Source: Clostridiales bacterium (lineage in GTDB: Bacteria > Bacillota > Clostridia > Saccharofermentanales > DTU023). From it: 64,000 bases of DNA. The stretch is from NCBI GenBank assembly GCA_004556925.1, contig SFFI01000004.1, forward strand, positions 1-64,000, given 5' to 3'. The notes below the pieces were generated by a model. The model saw only the letters and a program-made list of their open reading frames with translations. It did not search any database and had not been told where the DNA came from. Positions within the stretch are counted from its first letter, which is position 1, and each line of letters begins with the position of its first letter. Below, piece after piece: positions 40,477 through 48,104 of the stretch. The position numbers and the translations under genes are program-made.

Positions 40477-41688
40477 CTATAAGAAGAAGAGAATTAAGAG
40501 TAAAACAAGCAGGATCAAAGCCATTATGGACAAGCCTAGGTTTTGCTTCAGGAGGTCTAGGAAACTATGCCCGGGACCAGCAGCCCCTGGCCTGGTTTCC
40601 TCCGGCTGACTAGCCTGCCAATTCATTTCTTCCCAGGCGCCCAGCCCACTTGTAGGGAGATCGTAAATGCCTGTAGCCTGGCGGTTGGTTCCCGTTAAAG
40701 TATTGATTGGAATATAGCTACCGGTGGTTTGTTGTGGGCGGCCCCAGCCCTGGGCTGTTGGAGAGGTCACTGCACCTGGGATTTGAGGGTTAAAGCCCTG
40801 AGCAATGGCATAGATCCCGGTGACCTCGCTCGCCAGCTGTGAAGGATCTGTCGCAGTCTTCCGATAAGCGCTTGTCTGACTAGTGCCGGGGTAACGGCGG
40901 TCCGGATAGAGAAGATCACTCGTTCCCGGTCCTGTAAACACTCTCCTACTTTTGATCTTTAAGCCTAGGATGGTCTGGTTATCCCGTGCGTCATAGCGGC
41001 GGGCATTTTGGAAGAGGGATTCTACGTAGGTTTGTATGGGGGATGTTTTATCTAAAACCCATTTTATATCTTCGTCGTCCAGAGCATTTGTCATGCCGTC
41101 TGTGCAGAGGAAAAAGTGGTCGCCCGCCTGCACTTGCATGTGCTTTAAGTTCTGGGCCCGCAGCTGGTGGATTCCCGGATGATTCCCCAGAAAAAGTAAA
41201 GGGCGGTCGGATGCGTCATCATTTAGGACATGGTCCTCTGTCATACGGTAGAGATAACCGTCTCGGTAGAGGTAGATGCGGCAGCTACCCACAGCCATGG
41301 TATAGCAGGTCTCTCCTGCCAGCATAAGCAGAGCAAGCGAGCAACCCACGGGCTGGTCTGCCTGTTTGCGCAGGCGCATCTGCAAACCTTGGTCCGCCTT
41401 CGTTAAAAAATCCTGTATGTATGCGGCAAAGGAAAAACTATAAGGATCAAGGAGGCTAAAATCAGACCGCAACTCCATGAGATAAGACTGGACCACGCGG
41501 CTGGCAATATCCCCTACACCAGCTCCACCCATGCCGTCTGTCACCGCAAAAATCTGCCAATAGTCGTCGGACTCGTCAATTTTTTGCTCACGAGAATTCA
41601 GGGTATCAGGATAGATCCGGCCCTGGAGTTGAAAACTATCTTCATTCAAGCGCCTGGCTGTACCCGCTTGTGTCATGCCACATGCCAC
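40477..41688 (-). CDS. PPM-type (PP2C) serine/threonine protein phosphatase, membrane-anchored
   Basis: Dephosphorylates Ser/Thr on proteins with two metal ions. The 403 residues have a PP2C domain (about 1-255) with RRLNEDSF, VTDGMGGAGVGDIAS, FFLCTDGMTNALDDEDI and ARDNQTI metal/catalytic motifs. A Ser/Thr/Pro-rich linker (about 256-380) leads to a C-terminal membrane anchor (LSIMALILLVLLLILFFL). Usual PrpC is about 250 aa and soluble, so the tail is an addition. No partner kinase gene lies beside it in this window. Confidence 0.92.
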   Translation of the reverse strand: MACGMTQAGTARRLNEDSFQLQGRIYPDTLNSREQKIDESDDYWQIFAVTDGMGGAGVGDIASRVVQSYLMELRSDFSLLDPYSFSFAAYIQDFLTKADQGLQMRLRKQADQPVGCSLALLMLAGETCYTMAVGSCRIYLYRDGYLYRMTEDHVLNDDASDRPLLFLGNHPGIHQLRAQNLKHMQVQAGDHFFLCTDGMTNALDDEDIKWVLDKTSPIQTYVESLFQNARRYDARDNQTILGLKIKSRRVFTGPGTSDLLYPDRRYPGTSQTSAYRKTATDPSQLASEVTGIYAIAQGFNPQIPGAVTSPTAQGWGRPQQTTGSYIPINTLTGTNRQATGIYDLPTSGLGAWEEMNWQASQPEETRPGAAGPGHSFLDLLKQNLGLSIMALILLVLLLILFFL

Positions 41689-41736
41689 TACCGATGCGAT
41701 AAGACCTCACCCCCTTCCTTCTCAAATCTCAAGAAA

Positions 41737-42189
41737 TTAGCGGTAATTTCTGGACAACTCACGCTCCGTCTCACGTTTCTTGATAGATTCTCGTTTGTCG
41801 TACAATTTCTTACCCTTTGCTATAGCCAATTCTAGCTTAATCAAACCTCTTTTTAAATATAATCGCAGGGGGATCAAGGTCAGGCCCTCTTGCTGCACAC
41901 TCACTGCCAATTTCCTAATTTCTCTTTTGTGCAGTAGGAGCTTCCTTTTTCTCAAGGGGTCTGGGTTAAAGCGGTTACCCTGGTCATAGGGGGAAATATG
42001 CATCCCTTTGATAAAGACTTCACCTTTTTCCACGGTCGCATAAGCATCTTGAAGGTTGACCCGGCCTTGACGGGCAGATTTCACCTCTGTTCCCGTTAGG
42101 ACTATGCCTGCTTCAAAGCTTTCCAAAATCTCATAAGAGAATCGAGCCTTGCGATTTTGCGCTAAAACTTTTACTGATTCCTTTTTCAT
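41737..42189 (-). CDS. smpB: SsrA-binding protein SmpB
   Basis: Partner of tmRNA in ribosome rescue; the tmRNA gene lies 7 kb upstream. The 150 residues show NRKARFSYEILESFEAGIVL, TGTEVKSARQGRVNLQDAY, the HISPYDQGN loop and the C-terminal KGKKLYDKRESIKKRE tail that enters the decoding centre. Length is typical. The leader region upstream contains three DnaA-box-like sequences. Confidence 0.97.
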   Translation of the reverse strand: MKKESVKVLAQNRKARFSYEILESFEAGIVLTGTEVKSARQGRVNLQDAYATVEKGEVFIKGMHISPYDQGNRFNPDPLRKRKLLLHKREIRKLAVSVQQEGLTLIPLRLYLKRGLIKLELAIAKGKKLYDKRESIKKRETERELSRNYR

Positions 42190-42267
42190 CTAGGTCCATT
42201 CTTTCAAATTTTACAAACTTATTTCAAAAACAATACACTCATCATACAGAAGTCAGACTTATAAACA

Positions 42268-42340
42268 TTATCCACAAACTTATCAACTAAGAAGGTCAGG
42301 CCTGCAAGCTCCAAAAACTTACTTTTCCACATTATCCACT
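42268..42340. promoter_or_regulatory. Cluster of DnaA-box-like sequences upstream of smpB
   Basis: TTATCCACA (42268-42276, perfect consensus), TTTTCCACA (42323-42331) and TTATCCACT (42332-42340) lie in an AT-rich 174-bp gap. Binding by DnaA is inferred from sequence only. Confidence 0.45.
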
Positions 42341-42363
42341 GTTTTCACCTGCGTATAAGTATA

Positions 42364-43410
42364 CTAGTGGGGTATAGGGCTACCTAGTTCCCACATGGCA
42401 GTAGCATTCAGTTTCAGGTCTGCCCTCTCCCCTGCCTCATAGGCATAGTAGCTTTGTGCCGCTGTCATTGCAGCATTGTCTGTACAAAGAGTAAGGGGAG
42501 GCACATAGAGCTTGAGGCCCCGTTCCCGGCTCAAGGCTTCACTTTGGTCTCTCAGCCAAGAATTAGCCGATACCCCTCCAGCCAAAACCAACTTATCGTA
42601 GCCTGTTTGATCCAAGGCCTGAGACACATGCTCAAGTAGGCTTGCCACTACGGCTTCTTGGAAAGCAGCAGCTAAATCTTTATCTGCCAGGATATCCTCC
42701 CGTCTTACCAGACGCGTTTTGGCCTGTTGTTTAGCCTTGTTGAGGGCGTTGAGGCTGGCGGTCTTGATACCAGAAAAAGAAAAGTCCAGGGAGTCTTCAA
42801 AATGTGGATGAGGCAAATCTAAGGCCTGGGCATTGCCCATTCTAGCCAACTTATCTAATTTAGGGCCTCCCGGATAAGCTAAGCCCAGTTCGCGAGAAAT
42901 TTTATCATAGGCCTCTCCCGGTGCATCGTCCCGCGTACGCGCCAAAATGACAAAGCTATTATAATCTTGTACTTCTACAATATGAGCGTGTGCCCCTGAA
43001 ACGACCAGAGCTAAAAATGGCGGTTCCAGATCTTGAAAAGCCAGGTAGTTAGCCGCAATATGACTTGCCAGATGGTGGACGGGTACCAAGGGCTTCCCTG
43101 AGGCAAATGCCAGGGCTTTAGCTGCCGATACCCCTACAATCAAAGAACCAAGAAGGCCCGGCCCTGCGCACACCCCTAGCCCCGTCAAGTCCGCGACCGA
43201 AAGGTCTGCTTCTGCGAGGGCCTGGTCAACCACCGGGACCACAGCCTCTAGGTGGGCCCTAGAGGCTAGCTCAGGCACCACACCGCCAAAGCGTTCATGC
43301 AGGCTGGCAGACGACTGAACGACATTGGAGAGGATTTCCCTGCCTTCTGCCACGACGGCAGCTGCAGTTTCATCGCAGGAGGATTCTATCGCTAAAAACA
43401 TTTTTTTCAT
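42364..43410 (-). CDS. tsaD: tRNA N6-adenosine threonylcarbamoyltransferase TsaD
   Basis: Transfers the threonylcarbamoyl group to A37 of ANN-decoding tRNAs, with TsaB/TsaE. The 348 residues contain AIESSCDETAAAVV (7-20), the metal-binding ELASRAHLEAV and VPVHHLASHIAAN, and VLAGGVSANSWLRDQ. Length is typical. tsaB and tsaE are not next to it. Confidence 0.97.
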   Translation of the reverse strand: MKKMFLAIESSCDETAAAVVAEGREILSNVVQSSASLHERFGGVVPELASRAHLEAVVPVVDQALAEADLSVADLTGLGVCAGPGLLGSLIVGVSAAKALAFASGKPLVPVHHLASHIAANYLAFQDLEPPFLALVVSGAHAHIVEVQDYNSFVILARTRDDAPGEAYDKISRELGLAYPGGPKLDKLARMGNAQALDLPHPHFEDSLDFSFSGIKTASLNALNKAKQQAKTRLVRREDILADKDLAAAFQEAVVASLLEHVSQALDQTGYDKLVLAGGVSANSWLRDQSEALSRERGLKLYVPPLTLCTDNAAMTAAQSYYAYEAGERADLKLNATAMWELGSPIPH

Positions 43411-43543
43411 CGTTGTAACTTCCTTAAACCTGGAACTTCAGCTTAGGCCAGGCCTAAGAGTTTATTTTAGCATAGCCCGACTGCATGTTATACTTGTGCT
43501 CAGTTTGGCCTGAGCGGTGGGCAGAAGGTGGCATGCAGCACTT

Positions 43544-44590
43544 ATGAATGAGTTCATCTCCTCTAGTAAGAATAAATCCCCTCGTAGCCGGAGAGTCTGG
43601 CCTAAAGTTTTAGCGGTCGTCTTAATCCTGGTGGCAGTTGCCTTGGGACTTTTCATCTACAGTCTTTTTGATGCCGCCAAGACTCTTATGTCCTTACCTG
43701 CTGAAGCTTTCAACCCCATTGCCTCCCACTTGATGCCCAGCTATGAACAGGTTATTTTCCAGCCATCCGGGTCTGACCTCCAGCTTAATGGTTGGTTTTT
43801 TCAGGCTAACAAAGATGTCCCCTTCCGCGGCAATATCATCTTTATCCACCAAGTACGGTCCAACAAACTAGAGTTTGGTCTGGAGAGCGCGAAACTTTTT
43901 AATTATTTTCTGGAGAAAGGCTTCAATGTCTTAGCCTTTGACCAACGCCATTGTGGCCAGTCCCAAGGAGATGCGTCAGGCTACGGCTACGCTGAGTATC
44001 GCGATGTGCAAGCTGCCATGGCGACTTGCTACCGTCTGTCTGGTCGCAAGAACTTTATCCTCTATGGGGTAGGCAGCGGAGTTACCACTAGTCTTTTGGC
44101 TTGGGAGGACCTGCCAGAAGCTCCCTCAGCAGAGGACTTAGCCGAGGCCAAGGATCCCGAGTCTATCCTCTCACGTGAAGATGTTAAGGGCTTCATTCTG
44201 GATACGCCAGCTGCTTCAGCCTATGATTACATCCGTCTGGACATTTCCGACCACAGCTTTTTGCAAAGAAATTTTTACAGGCGTTATATCCCGGATATCG
44301 TACGTATTTCCTCTTCTGGGCCAGACAGGGTCAATCTTATCCCCCTGCTCGGCCATATTGAAGTGCCGATCATGATCACACGGAACTTGCCAGATACCGT
44401 CTTGAACCAGGCTACGACAGATACTTTTATTACGGAGTGTGTAAGGCTTAAATCTGAATCTAGCTACGTGGTCGAAATCCCGGAGGCCGGTCACCTCCAA
44501 GGTTTTGTCTTAGACCAGGAGAAATACTTAAATGACCTGGGTGATTTTTTAGACCTCTATTTTTCTGCAGCTAGCGGGCCCGAAGCCTAG
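43544..44590 (+). CDS. Membrane-anchored alpha/beta hydrolase
   Basis: Starts at the ATG at 43544 (the upstream GTG at 43517 has no ribosome site). An N-terminal anchor (VLAVVLILVAVALGLFIYSL, about 22-41) is followed by an alpha/beta-hydrolase domain. Visible are the oxyanion strand IIFIHQ, FDQRHCGQSQGD, the nucleophile elbow YGVGSGVTT (Ser near 184) and the C-terminal GHLQGF His. The residues between strands 6 and 7 form an enlarged cap. The substrate is unknown. B. subtilis YqkD/YfhR-like esterases have the same plan. It is divergent from tsaD and convergent with dut, overlapping the dut stop by 4 bp. Confidence 0.85.
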   Translation: MNEFISSSKNKSPRSRRVWPKVLAVVLILVAVALGLFIYSLFDAAKTLMSLPAEAFNPIASHLMPSYEQVIFQPSGSDLQLNGWFFQANKDVPFRGNIIFIHQVRSNKLEFGLESAKLFNYFLEKGFNVLAFDQRHCGQSQGDASGYGYAEYRDVQAAMATCYRLSGRKNFILYGVGSGVTTSLLAWEDLPEAPSAEDLAEAKDPESILSREDVKGFILDTPAASAYDYIRLDISDHSFLQRNFYRRYIPDIVRISSSGPDRVNLIPLLGHIEVPIMITRNLPDTVLNQATTDTFITECVRLKSESSYVVEIPEAGHLQGFVLDQEKYLNDLGDFLDLYFSAASGPEA

Positions 44591-45225
44591 AGCCGTCCGG
44601 AGTGGCCAAAGCCGCCCCCTCGGTCTGAGCCAAAAACTTTTACATCGGCTACCGGGTCAAATTGCACTGGGTCTAAGCCCTGGCAAACCAGCTGGGCAAT
44701 GCGTTCATACTGCAAAATATGCTCTGTTCCCCACAGCCTGCCTTCCTTATTGAGGTAAACCGGGCTTAGTAAAAGTGTGCGGGGATATTGTCGCGTCAGC
44801 TGGCCAGGCTCTCGTCCTTCCTCAGTCAAGTAGTCTAGTAAGCTTAATTCCTGGCAGATGGGCCCGAAGCGCTCTAAGAGAGGGCTGGAGCCTGCTACAA
44901 GGCTAGGCAGTTCACTCTGGACAAAGGCATTATGCACAATGACTTTGATTTCATCCCGATAATCTGCATCTATGGTCCCCGGGCTATTGGTCAATCTAAG
45001 GCGCGATTTTGCCGACAGACCAGATCTTGGCCTGACCTGAGCTTCAGAACCCTCAGGAAGCGCCAGTTTCACGCCCGTGGCCACAAAGACAGTCTGTCCA
45101 GGAACGATGTAGTAGTCTTGTCTAGCCTTAAGGTCAAAGCCTGCCGAATCCGGGCTGGCTTTACTGGGCATGAGCTGGGGATCAGTAAGTTCAAGCTTTA
45201 TCGTGAGCTGTGCAGGTATAGACAT
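44587..45225 (-). CDS. dut: dUTP diphosphatase with an internal insertion
   Basis: Converts dUTP to dUMP, feeding ThyA. All five trimeric-dUTPase motifs are present in order: SPDSAGFDLKA, RPRSGLSAKSRL, GTIDADYRDEIKVIVHN, ERIAQLV and DRGGGFGHSG. The 212-aa length exceeds the usual 140-150. The extra 55-60 residues lie between motifs 3 and 4 (about 110-165; includes PICQELSLLDYLTEEGREPG). This loop is normally 13-16 residues. The insertion is in frame and motifs are intact, so activity is expected. It lies five bases after the zapA stop. Confidence 0.93.
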   Translation of the reverse strand: MSIPAQLTIKLELTDPQLMPSKASPDSAGFDLKARQDYYIVPGQTVFVATGVKLALPEGSEAQVRPRSGLSAKSRLRLTNSPGTIDADYRDEIKVIVHNAFVQSELPSLVAGSSPLLERFGPICQELSLLDYLTEEGREPGQLTRQYPRTLLLSPVYLNKEGRLWGTEHILQYERIAQLVCQGLDPVQFDPVADVKVFGSDRGGGFGHSGRL

Positions 45226-45230
45226 AAAAA

Positions 45231-45716
45231 TTATTCCTCAGTTTCTTGCACACCATGGGCCATATCTTCAAAGCTCGTTTGCATGACATCTAGAGGCCGA
45301 GGTTTAGCCTCCGCCGCTTTGGCGGAAGACGAACTTGGCTTCTTAGGCATCGCTTGAAGGCGTTCTTCATACATATCGCAGAGATTGCGGTAATAGAGTA
45401 AGTCCTTCTTGATATCCCATACCTGTTCGCGTAAATGCAGGATTTCTGCCTGGCTCTGCTCTAAATCCACCTGAAGCTGATTTAAAGCATCCAAGCTCTC
45501 ATGGTCACCTGCCTGTACTTTCCAGCCCCGGTCGATACTGTTTAAAAGAGCCAATACAGCAGCCGCCAAGTCGCCAAGGCCAGGATGTCGACTTTTCACT
45601 TCTGCTAATAGGTCATTCGCCTCTTTGGCCACCTGGCGGACATAGTCCGGGTCATCTTCTGCTGTAATCCGGTAGTACATGCTAGCGACTTTTACGGTAA
45701 TAAAATCTTCCGCCAT
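45231..45716 (-). CDS. zapA: Cell division protein ZapA
   Basis: Promotes FtsZ bundling at the division ring. The N-terminal 90 residues match ZapA (ITVKVASMYYRITAEDDPDY, then AKEANDLLAEV and a long coiled coil with LAAAVLALLNSIDRGW). Typical ZapA is 85-110 aa. Here the coiled coil and a Ser/Ala/Lys/Pro tail extend it to 161. It lies 30 bp after rsmA. Confidence 0.88.
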   Translation of the reverse strand: MAEDFITVKVASMYYRITAEDDPDYVRQVAKEANDLLAEVKSRHPGLGDLAAAVLALLNSIDRGWKVQAGDHESLDALNQLQVDLEQSQAEILHLREQVWDIKKDLLYYRNLCDMYEERLQAMPKKPSSSSAKAAEAKPRPLDVMQTSFEDMAHGVQETEE

Positions 45717-45746
45717 TTCAACTCACCTCTCAGGCTTAGTCTGTGA

Positions 45747-46634
45747 CTAGAGACCTGCTTGGAGGATCTCAAAAATTTGCACAAACTGATCCGCACTAAT
45801 CTCCTCGGCCCGTGCGGCAGGCTCAATCTTAACATCATTTAAGATAGAACTTAAGTAGCTGCTCTCTTTATCCTGTGCCCAGGGAGACATCTGGAGATTA
45901 TTGACTAGAGTTTTACGGCGGGTTTGGAAGGCAGTCTGCAAGAAGGCCCAGTAAGCTGACCGCAATTCTGGGGCAAGCAAGGGGGTTGGCCTCTTCTCAA
46001 GGATCAGGACCCGGCTTTCAATGCTGGGAGGTGGATAAAAAGCCGATGCCTTCAGTCTCTCTCCCAAACGCACTTGCCCGTAAGTCTGACCCAGAACTGA
46101 CAGGGGCCCATAGAGCTTAGATTTTGGAGCCTGGGCAAATCGTTCCGCCACTTCCCTTTGCAAGAGAAAAGACATACCCTGGGCCTCCCAAAGTTCAAGG
46201 AGAGCTTTACAGTAAAGCTCAGAAGAAAGATAGTAAGGAAGGTTGCCAAAGACATAGAGCTGGCCCGGCGAGTAAGGCAAAAGTGCCCGCCAATCTAAAT
46301 CTTGAGCCGGGCTATAAAGCACCTGAAAGTGGGGATAAATCTGGGCTAGCCCCGATAAAACAGGCGCTAGGTCCTCATCAATTTCGATGGCGAGAAGCCT
46401 GGCCCCCCGAGCGAGGATAGCTTGGCTTAAGTGACCCAAGCCAGGTCCTATCTCCAAGACCTGGCTATCTGAAGATAAATGAAAGGGGCTCAGCATCTTC
46501 TGGATGCTGGGTCCCTTATCTAAAAAGTTTTGGCCCCAAGCTTTTTTGGGCTGGAGCTTATATTGTTGGCAAAGCGCTTTGGCGGAAGGATAAGCAGGGT
46601 CCTGGGTACCCGCACCGCTTTTACTGGAGCACAT
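45747..46634 (-). CDS. rsmA: 16S rRNA dimethyladenosine transferase RsmA (KsgA)
   Basis: Dimethylates A1518 and A1519 near the 3' end of 16S rRNA. From the ATG at 46634 it has 295 aa: KKAWGQNFLDKG, the SAM loop VLEIGPGLGHLSQAI, LAIEIDEDL and the NLPYYLSSEL motif. The open frame extends to 46691, but those 19 residues lie inside the preceding gene and are not family-like, so I use the inner ATG, which overlaps that gene's stop by 14 bp. Confidence 0.95.
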   Translation of the reverse strand: MCSSKSGAGTQDPAYPSAKALCQQYKLQPKKAWGQNFLDKGPSIQKMLSPFHLSSDSQVLEIGPGLGHLSQAILARGARLLAIEIDEDLAPVLSGLAQIYPHFQVLYSPAQDLDWRALLPYSPGQLYVFGNLPYYLSSELYCKALLELWEAQGMSFLLQREVAERFAQAPKSKLYGPLSVLGQTYGQVRLGERLKASAFYPPPSIESRVLILEKRPTPLLAPELRSAYWAFLQTAFQTRRKTLVNNLQMSPWAQDKESSYLSSILNDVKIEPAARAEEISADQFVQIFEILQAGL

Positions 46635-47862
46635 AGACACTACGGTTACCCGTAGCCAGGTAAACGCCCTGAGAAATTTCCCGCGCATCAAAAGCTAAGT
46701 CCAGGAAACCAGGCCCCATACCATGCCGGTCCCCCACCACAGCAAGTCCGTAGCCTTCAATGAAAAGGACGGTCCCCATGGGGTAGTCACCTTGGCAAGC
46801 CGCTACAATACCCCTCTGGGCCAGGAGGCCTGAGGCGGTACGATTACACTCATTGACTGCACCAGGATCAGGATAGAGTTTATAGCACTCATAGCCATCA
46901 TAAGAAGTCGTAGAGAAATCTATGGGGCCAGAAGCTACGGCGAAGGTGACACCATCCACAGTGATTGTGCCATTTCGATTATCGTCGAAGGACAGATAGT
47001 TTTGGGCACCATTGCGGTTTAAGAGACTCGCAACCGCATAAAAGTTAGTCTCTGCGGCAGCGTTAGAACCCGGGCTGACAAAGGATATATCTGCCTCGCC
47101 AGGAGGGGCCGTATTGGCTTTTTCTTCACTAGTATCGTCCCCAGGCAGATCCGCTTCCACGCTATACTCCGGTTCTGGAGCCTCTTGCATAAGTGCCAAA
47201 GGAGGTTCTTCTTCCTCCACGACTAAACCCGTACCAATCATAACGATATAGGGCTGACCAGAGGCCAGGTAGCGGCGGCCAATTTCGCGGCTCTCCTGGA
47301 GGACACCTTCAACAAAGGTTTGCTCGTAATCTACTTCTATGATCGCGTCATAGCCTTGCTGGATGACCGCTTCTTCACCCTGGGGCAATAGGTCAGATTC
47401 TTGATACTCCGTATCAAAGGGAACATTAATGGTCTCAGAGATCCGCCTACTGCTAATTTCCGGGCTAGGATCCGGCGTGCTAACAGCAGCAGGCATAGCG
47501 GCTGGGGCTACCGGCTCCTCTGTCTGGGACTGATTAGCAAGTTTTTTATCCATCTCTAGGCCAAAAGCTACGGAAGGATCAAAGACTTCACGCAGATCAA
47601 GAGCCTCGGTACTATGAGTTTCCTCAAGTTTAGGCTGGGCAGTTTCTTGCTGTTCAGGCGTTTGGCTCAGGGCCTCTGCAGCCACAGGCAAATTGGAGGG
47701 CACTACATCTTCCTCTGCAGAAGCGCTGGTTGCCCTTTGGATAACAAACTCCGCAGCCCGTCTGGACCTGTCTTGGCTCTTCACAAAAGCGACAAAGCCA
47801 ACAAGTGCGACCAAGCTGAAGGTCACAAATATAAGTGCATAATCTAATACTTTTTTTCGCAT
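46621..47862 (-). CDS. Membrane-anchored G5/3D-domain cell-wall protein (YabE/Rpf-like)
   Basis: From the ATG at 47862 (MRKKVLDYALIF...) it has an N-terminal anchor (YALIFVTFSLVALVGFVAFV), a long Pro/Glu/Ala linker, a G5 domain (about 140-210; INVPFDTEYQESDLLPQGEE, QTFVEGVLQESREIG) and a C-terminal 3D domain (about 325-413; MGTVLFIEGYGLAVVGDRHG, FLDLAFDA). The order matches Firmicute YabE-type proteins, which remodel peptidoglycan. In B. subtilis yabE also lies upstream of rnmV-ksgA, and here rsmA (ksgA) follows directly. A consensus promoter lies upstream. Confidence 0.92.
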   Translation of the reverse strand: MRKKVLDYALIFVTFSLVALVGFVAFVKSQDRSRRAAEFVIQRATSASAEEDVVPSNLPVAAEALSQTPEQQETAQPKLEETHSTEALDLREVFDPSVAFGLEMDKKLANQSQTEEPVAPAAMPAAVSTPDPSPEISSRRISETINVPFDTEYQESDLLPQGEEAVIQQGYDAIIEVDYEQTFVEGVLQESREIGRRYLASGQPYIVMIGTGLVVEEEEPPLALMQEAPEPEYSVEADLPGDDTSEEKANTAPPGEADISFVSPGSNAAAETNFYAVASLLNRNGAQNYLSFDDNRNGTITVDGVTFAVASGPIDFSTTSYDGYECYKLYPDPGAVNECNRTASGLLAQRGIVAACQGDYPMGTVLFIEGYGLAVVGDRHGMGPGFLDLAFDAREISQGVYLATGNRSVYVLQ

Positions 47863-47886
47863 AAAAACCTCGAACTCTGGGCTCAA

Positions 47887-47954
47887 CTGCAAGTTCTTGC
47901 AGTAGGGGCATAATTCGATAGGATGATTATAATTATCCTTTTTCGGCTTGTCAA
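47887..47954 (-). promoter_or_regulatory. Consensus promoter of the G5/3D gene, with leader dyad
   Basis: Minus strand: TTGACA (47949-47954), 17-bp spacer, TATAAT (47926-47931), a perfect sigma-A promoter. The leader carries the dyad CTGCAAGTTCTTGCAG (47887-47902), and farther upstream is GTTCTAAAGTTAGAAC (48019-48034), each a possible operator. Confidence 0.85.
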
Positions 47955-48104
47955 CCGAGATTGCTCGAAATCTTTATGCACTTCGCCTAGTTTAATCAGG
48001 TTTTTCCCGAGTATATTTGTTCTAAAGTTAGAACCGCGCGCAATTGTCATCCTCTTGCAAGCGCAGGAAAGCTGAAACTTGTTTGCTGCGCTTCGCTAGG
48101 TTCC

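Noticed and set aside
42268..42340. Replication origin
   Set aside because: Only three DnaA-box-like sites and no dnaA, dnaN or rpmH nearby.
46635..46691. Longer RsmA start at 46691
   Set aside because: The extra residues lie inside the preceding 3D-domain gene and are not family-like.
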